From assembly GCA_012295275.1 (NCBI GenBank), contig CM022672.1:11829904-11893903 (forward strand): 64,000 nt of DNA. The letters are read 5' to 3'. Below, in pieces: positions 11,261-23,769 of the stretch. A model generated the notes under the pieces. That model was not told the origin of the DNA. It searched no databases and saw only the letters and a program-made list of their open reading frames with translations. Made by a program: the position numbers and the translations under genes. Source of the DNA: Chrysomallon squamiferum. Lineage: Eukaryota > Mollusca > Gastropoda > Neomphalida > Peltospiridae. The stretch's first letter is position 1. Every line of letters starts with the position of its first letter.

Positions 11261-12170
11261 AGCTTTGACCATTGGTCACACGTCTCTGCTTCCACTTGTA
11301 ATAGCTGTTAAATAATTCATGTGTGCCAGTCTGAGTGATTTAAGTATGAATGATTGAAGAAGCTGGGTACAAGAACACAGACAAGCACGGGACCCCTCCT
11401 CCTCCTTGTACAGGGACTGAAAAATTGTATTAAACAAAGAGAGCTTGAATTTTAATTCAAAAGTTAATAAATGGATTAGCAAATGTAATTCAATAGAGTA
11501 ATATAATCTGCATCTGTCCTGTTATTTATGCAAGTGTGACCAAAATTATGATTGTTTTTTTTTTGTTTCAGCATAACTGTCTGTGGTTTGTTTTGTACCA
11601 AATACAAGATGTAAATACATATAAAACATTAATTGGTTGGTTAATTTTTGTACATATGTAAATTTTTCTTATTGTAACTTAAGTTTTTGTGTTGGACTTT
11701 TTCTCTAAATACATGGTGACAAAGTGGAAAATTTGGTATTACATTCAAGAATAATTAAATTAAATGTTAAAATTTTTTAAAATGAACAAAATATTTTTTA
11801 TCTATATAATAATAATAATAATAATAAATTAATAAATAAATAATAAATAAAACAAACAAATTAAAACAAAAACAAACTAAAAACAAAACAAAATTCAATT
11901 AACATTTAAATTTTTTTTAAATTTCAGTCATTATTAGAGGTGCCAATATTTATCACATTTTAATGTTTTATTTTATTGCTAGGACACAGCCAAGAGACCC
12001 TGGTATCTTGTCTTCTTCAGATAAGTGGTGTAAAACTGCCATACTGACACACAAAGCAAGACGCTATCAGAGTTTCCTCCCAGCCACAGTGACTCAAACA
12101 CAGCAACCCATGTAATCACTCTCCAACTTGTAAGAACCAAAATCTCAATGAAAAAATGTCAGGCATTATT
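11261..12170. other. AT-rich non-coding with short A/ATA runs
   Basis: No supportable gene. (ATA)n and AAAT-rich low complexity lies at about 11805-11910. The rest has no recognised feature. Confidence 0.5.
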
Positions 12171-12179
12171 ATGGATTAG

Positions 12180-12540
12180 TTCTTATTAAAAAAAAAAAAA
12201 AATTACAAAACAAAAAAAAAAAAAAAATCTTAACCCTTTAACTTGCTGCTTTAGAATAGAAAAGTCTTCTTCTTTTTTTTTTCTTTCTTTCTTTTTTTTT
12301 TTTTTAGGTTTGAAACGAAATGTAAATAATAATATTAATAATAATAATAATAATAAATATAATTATTATTATTATTATTATTTGAAGATTAACCCTTTCC
12401 CTTATTTAGAGCAGGCTATGTCTTTATTATTTTACATTTATGGTCAATAACTGTTTGCCTGTTTAGAATATTTCTTCTTCTTCTTCTTTTTTTTTAAAGA
12501 AAGGAAGAAAAAAGTATCAGACTTAAAAATTAACCCTTTT
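12180..12540. repeat. cluster of A, T, CTTT and ATT simple repeats
   Basis: Poly(A) runs (12187-12227), a T/CTTT run (12268-12306), (ATA)n and (ATT)n (12325-12382), and (TTC)n with T run (12473-12498). The segment taaccctttnnctt recurs at about 12231, 12391 and 12532 between the simple repeats. This suggests a decayed tandem array of about 150 bp that the microsatellites have invaded. Confidence 0.6.
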
Positions 12541-12894
12541 CCATGTTACAAAACAATTACAGAGATAAAGGGTAAGAACAGCAGTACCAGTATTTTATCT
12601 TGTTCCTCTCTTTCTGAGATAAATTATTGACAAGTGAAGTCAGAATATGTCTTAATTTACATTATTTATTGGTTTTTGCCCACACTTTTCACTTACAGAT
12701 ATTCTAATGGATGATTATTTGCTAAACCAAATCTTAAAACATTTTATTAATGGTTGGTAGACACAAAATCTATTGATTTTGCAAAACAATGTTATTAATT
12801 AGTTGTTTATTAGTACAGATGCTTATTAATTAGAAACAAGAATCTTCAAACAGACTGGGGGAAAAAAATATGAGTTAGCTTTTGATATATTAAT

Positions 12895-13010
12895 CATGAG
12901 CACTATTTAGAATGGAAAATAAACTGGAGACTGCATCAAGGGGATTTGATCTAGCAGCTTATCATGACTAAGACCTGTACTCATTACACTAAGCTGGAGT
13001 GTGCTTCTGT
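12895..13010 (-). mobile_element. tRNA-derived SINE fragment, tRNA-like end
   Basis: On the plus strand, gaatggaaaataaactgg corresponds to the SINE block before the B box. It is followed by ggggatttgatctagcag (reverse B box, GATCAAATCC on the minus strand) and cattacactaagctgg (reverse A box region). A-to-B spacing fits a tRNA-derived promoter. The anticodon stem no longer pairs, so it is a relic rather than a tRNA gene. Confidence 0.65.
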
Positions 13011-14030
13011 AATATTTCAATTTTATAATCAAAGTAAACTTTTAAGAAATATTAAAGAAGACACTGATATCCAAAATATACTGCCAATAACAGTGAGAGC
13101 TAAATGTAGATGAATATACTGGATATTTTATTACATTGCAATACAAAGAAAGTTTAATATATCATGTTGACTCGCATGTTTATTTTAGAAAATGTAAGAA
13201 TGTTTTAAGAAATTTTATGATTAAAAGAAGCAAACATAACATGTTTTAACAAGCCATGTTTTTCAATTTCTTTTACATATCTTTAACGATTATTCTGTTT
13301 GATCTCTGAAATACCATAATTAAGTGAAAATCAGAAAACTGGCATCTAAGTGAGAAATCAACAGCAATGAACAAAACAACAAGAATATGATATTACACTC
13401 TTAGTCAGAACAAATAAATGACCAGAGCTGGACATCAATGACCACCGAGAAAGAAAACGAAGTACAGTGAAGAAAACACCTGGATTCTTACAAAAGGACT
13501 GGACAATTGCCCTGACAGGAAATGACAAAGGGAAGTAATTTCTGGTAATGAATTCAAAATGAAAAGGTCATAACTGATGGTCAATATTTGAGCATGGATA
13601 TTTTCATAAAATGGTGAAGCTATTAATCATACATGGAGTGGAACCAACAAAGAAAAGTGAAAATAAAGGAGAAGTAAAAATGAGGAATTCCCTATACCGC
13701 TTTCATCTCATTGTTTTCAAGCCGCCATTTGCTTTCCTGTCCTACAAGGCTTGAAAGGGTATTTTTGTTTTTCTGTGTATACTGGGCACATTAGTACTGC
13801 ATGAAAAGTTTTTTGTTTGGCAATAAAAACTTTTCTGAAATTGGTGGTCAATATGTACAAAACATTGATCAAAGAAATTGGTTTCTTGTGGATAAACAAA
13901 TCTGAACTGTGAAATTAACAAAATAAACCTAAACAAAAACTGTAAACACTTCAATGTGTAATATTTTTAAACAAAACAGTTATTATTAAAACCCAACTAT
14001 GGACTTAAAAATAAGACAAAACATAACTCC
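13011..14030. other. AT-rich non-coding, no gene seen
   Basis: Moderately complex sequence at about 13330-13760 with no repeat or splice-flanked frame recognised. Two overlapping minus-strand frames at 13717-13954 show no domain, signal peptide or splice context. Confidence 0.5.
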
Positions 14031-14034
14031 CAGA

Positions 14035-14058
14035 ATTATTTATTTATTTATTTATTAT

Positions 14059-14095
<37 letters not shown>

Positions 14096-14171
14096 ATATC
14101 CATTACCATACCAAATTAATTATTATTCTTTTAAAATAAAAATTCAATTCAGTAACAGAGCAAACTGAATC

Positions 14172-14206
<35 letters not shown>

Positions 14207-14345
14207 CAAATTCAATGCCCTAACCAAACCTAACCAAATTATTTAAAAAAAAAAAAAAAAAAAAAAAAATTCAAACTCAATACTCAGACCAAGCCATAAA
14301 ATTAATTTTAAAACAAAAATTAAATTCAGTACCAGACCAGAAAGA
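14035..14345. repeat. minisatellite with embedded poly(A) tracts
   Basis: Units of the form ttcaaattcaataccctaacc followed by aaattaattattttaaaa recur about every 70-110 bp. Three consecutive units contain long pure A runs at the equivalent position: about 31 nt (14063-14093), 29 nt (14176-14204) and 25 nt (14245-14269). A final unit (about 14299-14330) has only short A runs. The A runs appear to have lengthened inside the tandem unit rather than marking separate retroposon tails. Confidence 0.75.
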
Positions 14346-14394
14346 AAACTGTCATATTAACAAAGAAAGCTTCCAGCAATCCTTCATCATCATC

Positions 14395-14695
14395 ACCATT
14401 AATATTTAGTCTGGTTCCCCTGCTCTGTCAAAACTGTCATTGCAGTGAAACCAGCCAAGAAGTCTCTTCCTGTCCCAATCCAATATTGCAGTGGAGAGAC
14501 AAAGACTCTGGGGACACCGTGAACTTGGCACAACCTTTCCATTAGTCTGCCTTGCATACAGAGCAGGCAATACCAGGTAACCACAGGGAGCCGTGGATTA
14601 TTAAAGAAAAGCAATCACCAAGAGTTCTTTTAAAGAGAGTCATCAGTTTTGTTCAAACTGAAGGACTCTGTAGAGTTCATGAAAGATTGTGTGCT
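14395..14695. other. moderately complex non-coding stretch
   Basis: Sequence of higher complexity with an incidental 71-residue minus-strand frame (14399-14614). No domain, signal peptide or splice context was recognised. It may be part of a conserved element, but nothing specific supports that. Confidence 0.3.
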
Positions 14696-14699
14696 TTAA

Positions 14700-14960
14700 C
14701 CAAATGGTAATGAAAGAAAGATGGAGGCATTAAAGAGAAAGAAGGAGAAAGTAAGATAAAGGGATGGGTGGAGAGAAAAATCAAAATAAAGAAGGGAAGG
14801 AGAGAGGGCAAAAGAGAAATAAAGGAGGGAGAGAATAAAAATCAAAATAAAGGGAACAAGAGAGAAGGCAAAAGGGAAAAAGCAAAGTGAAAAACAGGAT
14901 GTAGATAACAAAGGAAATGATTTAAGGAAGTAGTGAGAGAATAATGGAGAAAAAATTGAA
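14700..14960. repeat. polypurine tract with about 61-bp duplication
   Basis: About 250 bp that is nearly all A/G on the plus strand. Within it, tcaaaataaag occurs at 14781 and 14842 with similar purine flanks (gagagaa..., ggcaaaagagaaa/ggcaaaagggaaa), indicating a 61-bp tandem duplication. The phenylalanine/serine/leucine-rich minus-strand frame here is a composition artefact. Confidence 0.75.
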
Positions 14961-15229
14961 ATGGAGATAGAGAGATAATAAAGACATAGCACAAATACAA
15001 GACAGTCCCTCCCATTCAGAGTCGTGATGTCAAAGTAAAACACTTTTAATATTTTATTGGGCAATATATCCCATACACTTACAAGTTCACTGCTATAAAT
15101 ACAATTTGTCCTTTGAAGCTTTACAAGCCTATAATTATATTTAAATACCAGGAGCATGAGCTGTACTGGGTGTCCATAAGGACAGACAGATTGAGAATGG
15201 TTAAATACTTCGTAACTCTAGCTTTATAA

Positions 15230-16170
15230 TTTAATCAACAATATATTGGAACTCTTCTCTGTATAATATAGATGTACAAAATGGTTAAAAATAAATTATA
15301 TATAATTATATATGTCAAGCTTAGAAAAACTTAGCATCAATATATATAAGAACTTTTCTTTTTTTTAATTTTATAAAATTTAAATAAATAGATACTATTT
15401 AATGATATGTGTTAAGCTTAGAGTTACATAAAATTGAAAATACTAAATCATAAATGCCTAGCCTAAAAAAATATAATGTTTTAACATCAAATAAATAAAA
15501 GTATAGGAATAATCAGTTTTTCTTTTTTACTATAAAATTTAAATAAATAAATAATACTAAATCATAAATGTATAGTTTAAAAAATGTTTAAGCTTCAGAT
15601 AACAATATAATTTTTTTTAATTTAAAATTTGCATAATGTTAAATCATCAAAGCCTAAGTCAAGATATTACTCTTTAACTTTTAAAAAAATAAATAAAATA
15701 GAGAATAACTTTTTTGTAATATAAAATTCAAATAAATAAATATTACTAAATAAAAAATAACTGGTTTTAAACATATTTACAATTTCTCCTCCAAACAAAC
15801 AAACAACAAAAAACTTTTTAAATATAAAATTTACATAATACTGAATCATCAAAGCAAAGGCTAAGACATTATAATTTAACTTTCAAATAAATAAACAGTA
15901 TTACAGAATAAATTTTGTAATACAAGATTTAAATAAATACCTGATACAAAATTAATAAGGCAAATAAAAAGATCTCTGTGATAAATATTAGAAAAATTAC
16001 TTTAAAGTAACAATATACAAGTATATATTTCTAAAACATAATCTAGGTTATATACATGTATAATACGAAATCATATCTGAAAGATTACAATTTAAACTTT
16101 AAATAAATGAAGAATATTTCAGAAAATAAAATTTAAAATGTAAAATTTAAATAAATAGTAAAATTGAAAT
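15230..16170. repeat. AT-rich degenerate tandem array, about 60-120-bp units
   Basis: The segment tataaaatttaaataaataaa followed by tactaaatcataaatg and a gcctaa or agctta segment recurs roughly eight times. Clear copies lie near 15370, 15530, 15720, 15820, 15930 and 16135. Divergence is high and unit ends are uncertain. Confidence 0.65.
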
Positions 16171-16434
16171 AAAAGGCCTGTGTAATACGTATTTGACTGA
16201 TGTTTACAATGACAATCTCTGGAGATGTCTTTCTTCGCATGAATAAAACATTTGATTGTAATAATGTCAGGAAATCAATATTGCGTAACTCCTCTTCTGA
16301 ACAATACTTTTTGTTTTTGAATTTTTCACATTCACTCTTCCTCTAACACAACTAATTTTTCTGTTTTATCATCTATATATCACGGTATTTTGTCCTACCC
16401 TTGCTGTTTTGTTACTGTACAGTTGTTGTTTTGT

Positions 16435-16660
16435 TTTATTATTATTATTATTATTATTATTTATTTAATTTAAAATTAAAAGCGTTTGTAGATAATACTT
16501 TCTCTTTCTTTTTCAAAAGTATTCTATTCTGTTCTATCAGTTTATTTTTCTTGTTATTTTTACTACAATTACTACTATTATCATTATTTTATTATCATCA
16601 TCATCATCATCAACATAATCATCATCATTATCATCATCATTATTATTCCATAAGTTTTCT
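16435..16660. repeat. ATT and ATC microsatellites
   Basis: (TTA)n at about 16437-16461 and an imperfect (ATC/ATT)n array at about 16570-16650. The Tyr/His-rich 97-residue frame across both is not a gene. Confidence 0.85.
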
Positions 16661-17925
16661 TTTAAAATTAAGAGGACGAATGAATTATTTATGACACTTC
16701 AAAACAAGTTGACTCTTTGGCTACAAAATAACAAAGACAAGAAAGTAAGTCGAGATGTTCTTGAAATGGAAAGAAAGAAGACTTCTCTTTTTTACCATTG
16801 ATTCAAAATTCATGAATTAAAGGGCAGAGGAGAAATAATTAGGGGTCAAGTAATGGTGCATTAGAGAAAAACAAACAAGCAAGACTTGCCTGAAATGAAT
16901 ACAAAGTGGCAGCAGACCAGTCAGGGTGAGTCATACTGTGCTTTCCCCAGCAGATAACATGTTTTAGCACCACTGGATAGCCCCACAAAACTAAAGCCAA
17001 TAACAATTAACCCCTCACTCAACAATATGTGTTTAATGTCAAAATATTATCCTATCAAAGAGTCAATAAAGGACCATGAAATAGATCTAAACTGAGAGAG
17101 AACGGATCATGGTTAGTTTGAGACTAAAATTCTATTTCTTTGTGGTTCAAGTCTCAAACTAAAATGATGTCGAGATTGGATTTGCGATATATCCATGTTC
17201 ATGTTTTTCATAGAACAATGTAAATATGTTTGCATGGCTTTGATGATTTTTTTTTTTTTTTTTTTTTTTGGTCTTAGTGTTGACCTTCATTTCACCTTGT
17301 CAGCCATGTTTGATTCTGTGATCTGACTTTTTTTTTCCTCCCCAACTACAATGCAACTAGCCACCACTTAATATCACTTTGTGCTAGGAAAAATAATAAC
17401 CAAACACAGACCCTGCTTCTTCCAGACAGAAAAATATTTTTAAAAGTTGTGTAATATTTGTTTTTCCTGTTTTTGTCAAGTTTGTTGTCAAAACAGATGT
17501 CTCTGTAGCAAAACAGTCCAAAAAGATTGAATCAAAAAGAAAGAAATTTAAATTTATTTTAGTTAGGCCGACGGTTAATGTGGGAAGACAATAAACAATG
17601 TAATCCTTTGAAATCTCAAATTTTAGAAATTTTTAATTAAAAAAACAAAAAACCTTCATTTAAAATTGGCAAAACTAGAAAGAAGCTGTTAAAGAAATTA
17701 ACAAAATTAAATTAAAAAAAAAAAAAAAAATTAATGTAAATGAAGTTGCTACTTAAAAAGAGAAAACTGGAGAAATAGCAATAAGTTTCTTGCCCATTCT
17801 GAAAATATTTATTTATGTTAATTTGCTGAGAAAAGTAAACTTTAATATACTTTAAGAAGAATATATTAAACTACATACCTCATTACACTGCTAACATCAA
17901 ACAACACAGTACATATATGAAATAA
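16661..17925. other. non-coding, no gene recognised
   Basis: The part at about 16740-17160 is of ordinary complexity. A pair of short segments, gtttgagactaaaattctat (17117) and gtctcaaactaaaatgatg (17151), forms an imperfect local inverted repeat. A T run lies at 17248-17269 and an A run at 17714-17730. Confidence 0.45.
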
Positions 17926-17929
17926 AACA

Positions 17930-17972
17930 AAAAATATTTTAAAAAATATTTTAAAAAATATTTTAAAAAAAA
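17930..17972. repeat. 12-bp tandem repeat aaatattttaaa
   Basis: Three consecutive copies of a palindromic aaatattttaaaa-type unit. Small and perfectly regular. Confidence 0.85.
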
Positions 17973-19735
17973 TACTTAATGCATCTTTACACCATTTGAA
18001 AATTTAAGAAGAAGGTGTTTTAAGTTAAAGGTGGACTGTTTTAAATTGGCATCTCGTATTCAAAGTTGGGAGCAAGGAATGACAAAAACGGACTAAGAGT
18101 TCGCGGGACTGAACTGTGTACACACACAGTGGCTATTTGCATCATTTAAAGCTGGTGTTTTCATTTGCACAAAAGCTGTACATGACACCACCTATTTGTG
18201 TTGATGTGTTAAGACTGAGGTAAATATTGATACAGACTTTCAGAAAGCTGTATATGAAGATGTGCCACTCATTTTTAAACATTTAAAAAAAATAATTCAT
18301 CAGAGAGAAAATTAGAAATTTGATATACGTACAGTACATAACCAGTTTGATGTCATAGGTATTATATAAACAGTGTATAAGATTTTTATGTGTCTGTATG
18401 TGTATATGTGCGTGCGACTGTATATACAAATGTATACTGTTAATAAAATCAAAGTTTAACAAGCACACACAAACATATAACAGTTATGTGCACATATCTA
18501 AGCATACCCCATACATATATCAACTAGTGTAAGAAAAATCAAAATAAATATTATCCAGTTTACTTCAACACATACATATATGCAGTTTAATATTAATATT
18601 ATACTGGTATAGTGGTATTATTTATTGCAAAAACTAATTATTCTGGCAGTCTTGAAAAGCCTAAATTACAATATCAATGACCATTTTGACTGGACAGATT
18701 AAATGTTAATTTCCTCTTCCATGTTAGTGTAACCTGAGACAAATTCACATTAACTCTGAATTAAGATTCCTGGGATATATTTTACAAAACAGCCAACCTT
18801 AGTTTTGCCCGACTGAGCAGAATGCATATAACAAAAATAATAAATTATAACAGTTTTCTATTTAGCCATCAGTGTTTTTCTACTGTTGAAATTATTACTA
18901 AAATAAGGTGGAAAATGCATTTATTATGAAACATACAGTAGAAAATGCATTAGAAAATGAGTTTATTGTGAAATGTTAGGTATAAAATGTATATGATATA
19001 TATGTATTTGACATTGTGAGTAATGTATGTGTAAATTATTATAGATATCAAAATAAAAGTTGTGAAATTTAAAATTAATGTTTTATTTATTTATGTTTTT
19101 ATTTTTTATTTATTTATAACCTTTTTTTTTTTTTTTAGGCCATTAGTATAATTATTGAGTCATTAAGATTTTTTCAAATAATGCAAAAACTATACCTCTA
19201 TTTCAATATGGTTTATCAAATAAATATTACCACAATGAAAACAGTACAGTGGCAAAACTAATCATACATATTGTATATACTCTGTTTACAGTTAAACCTA
19301 TTAATTGTGATTGTTAGTCAAACATTATGAGGACAGTGCTAAACCTCCAGCTGAGTAAGAGAGACTTGATGACATAGGTGGCGGCCATATTTGAAAACAG
19401 GTGTAAACTGTTGGCTATTTGCAGCATTCTCACACCCTGTTATTAGCTGAAAAGCCACTGGTATTATGTATCCACTCTTATCAGGGGAAATCTGAACATG
19501 TTAACAGAATGTCCTTCCAGTGGGCATATATTAATTAAATCAGGCCACACAGGAGTTAAAACCAACACTGGCAACATTTTTAAAAACTGGAATGACCATT
19601 TCATGGTCAATTTCATCCCAGTATTTGTTCAGCTTGGTTTGTGTTAAAATATTTAGGGACCACCACAAGTTGTTTCAAATAAATTTTGAAAAATAAAATC
19701 AACAGAAGACTGTTTTGTAATGTAAACAAGCAGCA
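17973..19735. other. AT-rich non-coding, nothing recognised
   Basis: A short near-duplicate aaaatgcatttattatgaaa / aaaatgagtttattgtgaaa lies at about 18911-18975, and a T run at 19121-19137. No gene evidence. Confidence 0.5.
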
Positions 19736-19774
19736 GGTTTTATCAGCTGATGTTAAAACAAAGGAGTAATGTGG

Positions 19775-20065
19775 TAAACAGGTTGGGGATATCTAGTAAT
19801 AACACTGTGGAGGTGTCCAATAATAACAGTACAAAAGTGGCCATTTAGCAGCACAGACATGTTTAAACAGTACAATGCAACAGCAGAGAAGTATCTAATA
19901 ATAACAATATAAAATAATTGTGAAGAAATGATATATATATATATATAAAACACACACACACATATATATTTGTCTAATAATAACAATATAGAATTGTATA
20001 ACAATAACTGTAGAGACATACTTAACAATAACAGTAACCAAATGTTTAACAATAACACTATAAAG
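19775..20065. repeat. short-unit minisatellite with anchor tctaataataacaatata
   Basis: The anchor occurs with variation at about 19790, 19817, 19891, 19973, 19998, 20022 and 20047, each followed by about 10-15 variable bases. An AT/CA microsatellite (19931-19969) interrupts it. Nominal unit length is about 25-35 bp. Confidence 0.7.
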
Positions 20066-20109
20066 TTTAAGGAATTTTTTTCTTCTTCTTCTTTTTATTT
20101 TTTTTTTTT

Positions 20110-20330
20110 TTTTCAAAGTTATTTGAATTTAACAAGATGGATAGATCTGGAATCAATTATCATCATGCTGCAGATGAGAAACAGGAAACAGTTCTGGCCA
20201 AATAATTGCTTTGAAAAGAGTTTAAGTAACGGCAGGACCATTCCTGAAAGGTGCATTAGCAGTCTTTGTGATGCCTACACCAAAACTCGTCTTGCACATT
20301 TTAGTTTTTGCTGAAGATTTTTTCAAATGA
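20110..20330. promoter_or_regulatory. complex-sequence block, candidate conserved non-coding element
   Basis: About 200 bp of balanced, non-repetitive sequence next to a T run (20097-20114). It includes taattgctttgaa and gaatcaattatcat homeodomain-like cores. The overlapping 114-residue frame is mostly homopolymer-derived at its start, and its remainder has no recognisable domain. Function is inferred from complexity only. Confidence 0.25.
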
Positions 20331-20652
20331 ACCTAATTTAATGAATCCATGCAGGCACTCACTCTTCACAGAAGATAATTAGATATACGAGTTTTCTCAT
20401 TCAGATGTTTAAAAAAAACAGATTTTTAAAATCAAAGTGCACAATGAAGAGATATCGCATATAATATTTCATGCTATCTTAATTTTTGGAATAAGTGTTT
20501 ACTGGATGTAACTACATCATGAACTTTTGGTAAAATTAGTGCTTACTGTATGTACATCTTCTGCATAGTTTACTTAGCTGGAATAAATAGGTAGTTAAAT
20601 AAATAAAGTTTCAAAGTTAATCAATGAAACAGAACACAAAATTCAAATTACA

Positions 20653-20654
<2 letters not shown>

Positions 20655-20695
<41 letters not shown>
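20655..20695. repeat. (ATT)n microsatellite
   Basis: About 13 perfect ATT units. Confidence 0.95.
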
Positions 20696-21069
20696 TATGC
20701 AGAATATTTTTAAGACAGAAAATCTTCAAATAAATAAGTGAAACAATTTCCTTTCTGTTATATTTGTAGGTTGAGGACATGAAAATCTATAAGAAAAACT
20801 AAAAATACGAAAATATAATAATTAAATAATAATAATAATAAAACATAATGTCATTGAAATATCTCAGTAATGATATCCTAGTCATTTCTGAATAATAAAA
20901 AAAATATATATATATAAATATAAATAAAAAACACACAAATTTGATCATCCTTGGAAAAAAAACCCCAACATAAACAACATTTGCATTTCAGTGTTAAAAC
21001 TTTCAATAAAGCTATTAATTAGTTTAAGCCAGAAGTATGAAAGTTCTGCAGAAACCAGATCATAAAAGA

Positions 21070-21230
21070 GTGACAAAATAAGCCAATGTGACAACAGACA
21101 TGGAAAACTGAATCTCAATTTTCAGCCTGGAAACAAAAAGCGACAAGAAACAAGAAATATCAAATCAGAATTTCAGCCTCAAAAACAAACAGTGACAACA
21201 AACACAGGATATCAAAAACTGTTTCAGCCA
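21070..21230. repeat. minisatellite, exact 51-bp period, three units
   Basis: The anchor ttcagcc lies at 21121, 21172 and 21223. Each preceding unit contains a gacaa-aaacanrgrwatatcaaa-like body, for example agcgacaagaaacaagaaat and agtgacaacaaacacaggat. The 51-bp period is a multiple of three, but each unit carries stops, so it is not a coding repeat. Confidence 0.8.
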
Positions 21231-21879
21231 ACTACGGGCACATGCTATAAATCATGTTAAAAATTATGATTTTGTTTTTCTTCCAGCAAACAGTGAAATG
21301 GAAAGGGACTCTCATCTTTTAATGAAGGAATAACAGTGAAGAGAACAGACTGGATGACAAATGTAGTCGAATCCAGACTGACAAATGTCCTTACACCTAG
21401 ACAGACATCAGCCATCTTCAAAGAAAAGGTGACCAAAAGTTAATCCCATTCACAGACTGCCTCATTAATAATGCTTATTCTCCTTGTGCTTATCATAAAA
21501 ACAAAAACATTTTGATAAAAGAGCTGACTGTTTGGTGTCGCCTTGATTAATCCCAAAAACTCTTAACACACACAAAGTTGTGAAAAAATAAAAACAAGAT
21601 ATGGTATATAAAATACAAAGTTTGTGTGTGGTGGAAGACAAGTTATCAAATTAAAGTGTCTGCGGTGAGATAATCTCTGCTTTGATTGTCTAATACAATG
21701 ACAAGATAATGATCATCCTTAAAACCATCTAAGATGGCTATGATATGTTAATTTGAAAGAAATGCTTTATTTAATTACACTCAAGACACCATATTAATTC
21801 TGTATGGTGATATTAATATCAGTAAGCAACATACAGACAGTATGAGACAAAAACAATTGCTGCCATGTTACAAGCCTCT

Positions 21880-21965
21880 TTTTTTTTTGATAGCAGCAAG
21901 TTATTTTTATGTTAACCTTCCCACAGATGGGAAATACATGATTTTTTATAAAGAAATAAAGGGGA
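21880..21965 (-). mobile_element. SINE body fragment
   Basis: The plus strand reads gatagcagcaagttattttt followed by accttcccacagatgggaaa and then a degraded tttgata equivalent. This is the recognised body of the mollusc-type tRNA-derived SINE read in reverse. The tRNA-like head is not recognisable to the right, so it is a partial or decayed copy. Confidence 0.75.
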
Positions 21966-22790
21966 AATGCATTAATGTAATAATGTATAAATGTAAATCA
22001 CACATGGACGATGGTCACACAGCTATATACAGTCTTTGTACACAGGTAACTGATTAAAGACAAGATAATTGATTCAGTCATATTGTGAAAGCTTTATTCT
22101 TTAACAGATAGGAAAATCTAAATGAGATTTGATGTTCTGATGGTAAAGCTTACTGAACTGAAGTCTGGCAGTGTTTGACTTTGCTCTTCTGTTTTCATGG
22201 TCTAAATGTGTTTTACAGATTAAATAAATTATTTAAGCCAGAGATCACGAAAAGTTAAATAATTTAGTCTGCTGAAAGTTGCACATCTGCTTGCTTACAT
22301 GCTCTTTTTTTTTTTTTAAATGTTTCTTCTTCAAGAAATGGAACTTGGTTTTAGTTTGCATCTCTGCATGTGTGTTATTATTTTTTTAATTTTGTTTTTT
22401 TCTGAAAGGTAAATTTCTGACAAGATGTGAGAATTTGACCTATCAAAATGCAGGTCGACAGAGTGCTGATGTGAAAATCAAAACTTCACACCAAGCCATA
22501 ACTCAAGAACATTATCCACAACATCAACAAAACAATACAACATATATACACATCAAAAATATGTAAAACAATTTCACCTTAAAAGCACCCTTCCTCAGAA
22601 GCTGTCAAACAGTCTCAGGATGTAACAGAAACCAAAAAGAATAAGAAGATAAACTGAAATCCCAGCTATATTTACAATGAAATAACTTCAGTTTATTATT
22701 TTTTTTAAAACCGACAGAAACTCTACATCTAACCATTGTCAGGAAGATGTCACCATGGCATCACCTGGCTGATTTTACACCTCTGTGAAA
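21966..22790. other. AT-rich non-coding, no gene seen
   Basis: Short T runs near 22308-22318 and 22381-22387. No other feature recognised. Confidence 0.5.
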
Positions 22791-22809
22791 GAAACACAGG
22801 GTTACCTTT

Positions 22810-23050
22810 CTGCTAGTCTGGGTGCTAAATTATAAATCAAAACACCTGGTTATGTCATAAGGTGCTAGCCTGCAGTAAACCGTACCAACTCTGGATACTA
22901 AATGTAATTGATAACATGTCATTAGGTGAACTTATGTGCAATTAATATGAAAAAAAGTGTTTGAGAATTATTTTTTATTTTAACAAATTCAGTTTTGTCT
23001 GTGTCTGTGAGAGTGCCAGCACTGGATACTGCCATATTAGATAACATTTA
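22810..23050. repeat. degenerate tandem repeat, about 75-bp or larger unit
   Basis: The segment ctggatactaaatgtaattg followed by ataacatgtcattaggtg (about 22892) matches ctgggtgctaaattataaat followed by a gttatgtcataaggtgc segment (about 22817). A third partial copy, ctggatactgccatattaga with ataacattta, is at about 23022. Confidence 0.6.
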
Positions 23051-23169
23051 AAATTGCAAGAGAAATAATTTATGTCAAAGCCATGAAAAAAAAGGTTGTA
23101 CTCTGTGACCTTTTTGTTTTTGGGTAACACACACTCTTTAGAGCCAATCTAATTTAGTAATCTTTACAG

Positions 23170-23335
23170 TTATTTATTTTTATTTTATTTATATGTTATT
23201 TTATTATATGCTTACTTATTTATTTATTTAATTTAATTATTTATTTTTAATATTTTATTTACTTGTTTTATTTTATTATTTCATTCATTCATTCATTTGT
23301 TCCTTTCCTTTTTATTTATTTTTTTATTTTACTAC
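23170..23335. repeat. TTTA/TTTAT-rich low complexity
   Basis: Nearly continuous tttattta-type sequence with a short (ATTC)n run at about 23281-23297. Confidence 0.85.
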
Positions 23336-23564
23336 TTTAACCTTCGTATCAAAATTCTCATGTTTCATACTGTCAACACCACAACACATCTGCAACAAAA
23401 ACAGTTTACAACACACATTTAATAAGTAATTTATCATACACCTCTTTACCATCCCATCACAAAGACCCACACCTCTTTATTTCTACCATCGTAATTATAT
23501 TACTGCTGTTTTAAAATGGTCAGAGGAACAGTGGACACTTCAGTGCTAACATGTATGAAAGACA

Positions 23565-23725
23565 ACAGTACACTTTAATTGCTGGTGTGGCTATTTTCAA
23601 TGTGGTAATTTGGACACGGCCAGAACTAATGAGGTGAATTATTCAGTTTCGCTCTTTGTGTCGAGATCTCGGTTGAGGTTTGGATGACAGGTGTTTGGCT
23701 GTAATAATGACCAACATGGGAACAC
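23565..23725. promoter_or_regulatory. complex-sequence block, candidate conserved non-coding element
   Basis: Non-repetitive sequence with CpGs (ggacacggcc, ttcgctctttgtgtcgaga, ctcggttgagg) between two repeat-rich regions. Regulatory role inferred from composition only. Confidence 0.25.
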
Positions 23726-23769
23726 AATGACAAATACAAACTCACATTAAGTCGTGGTAAAGGGAAATT

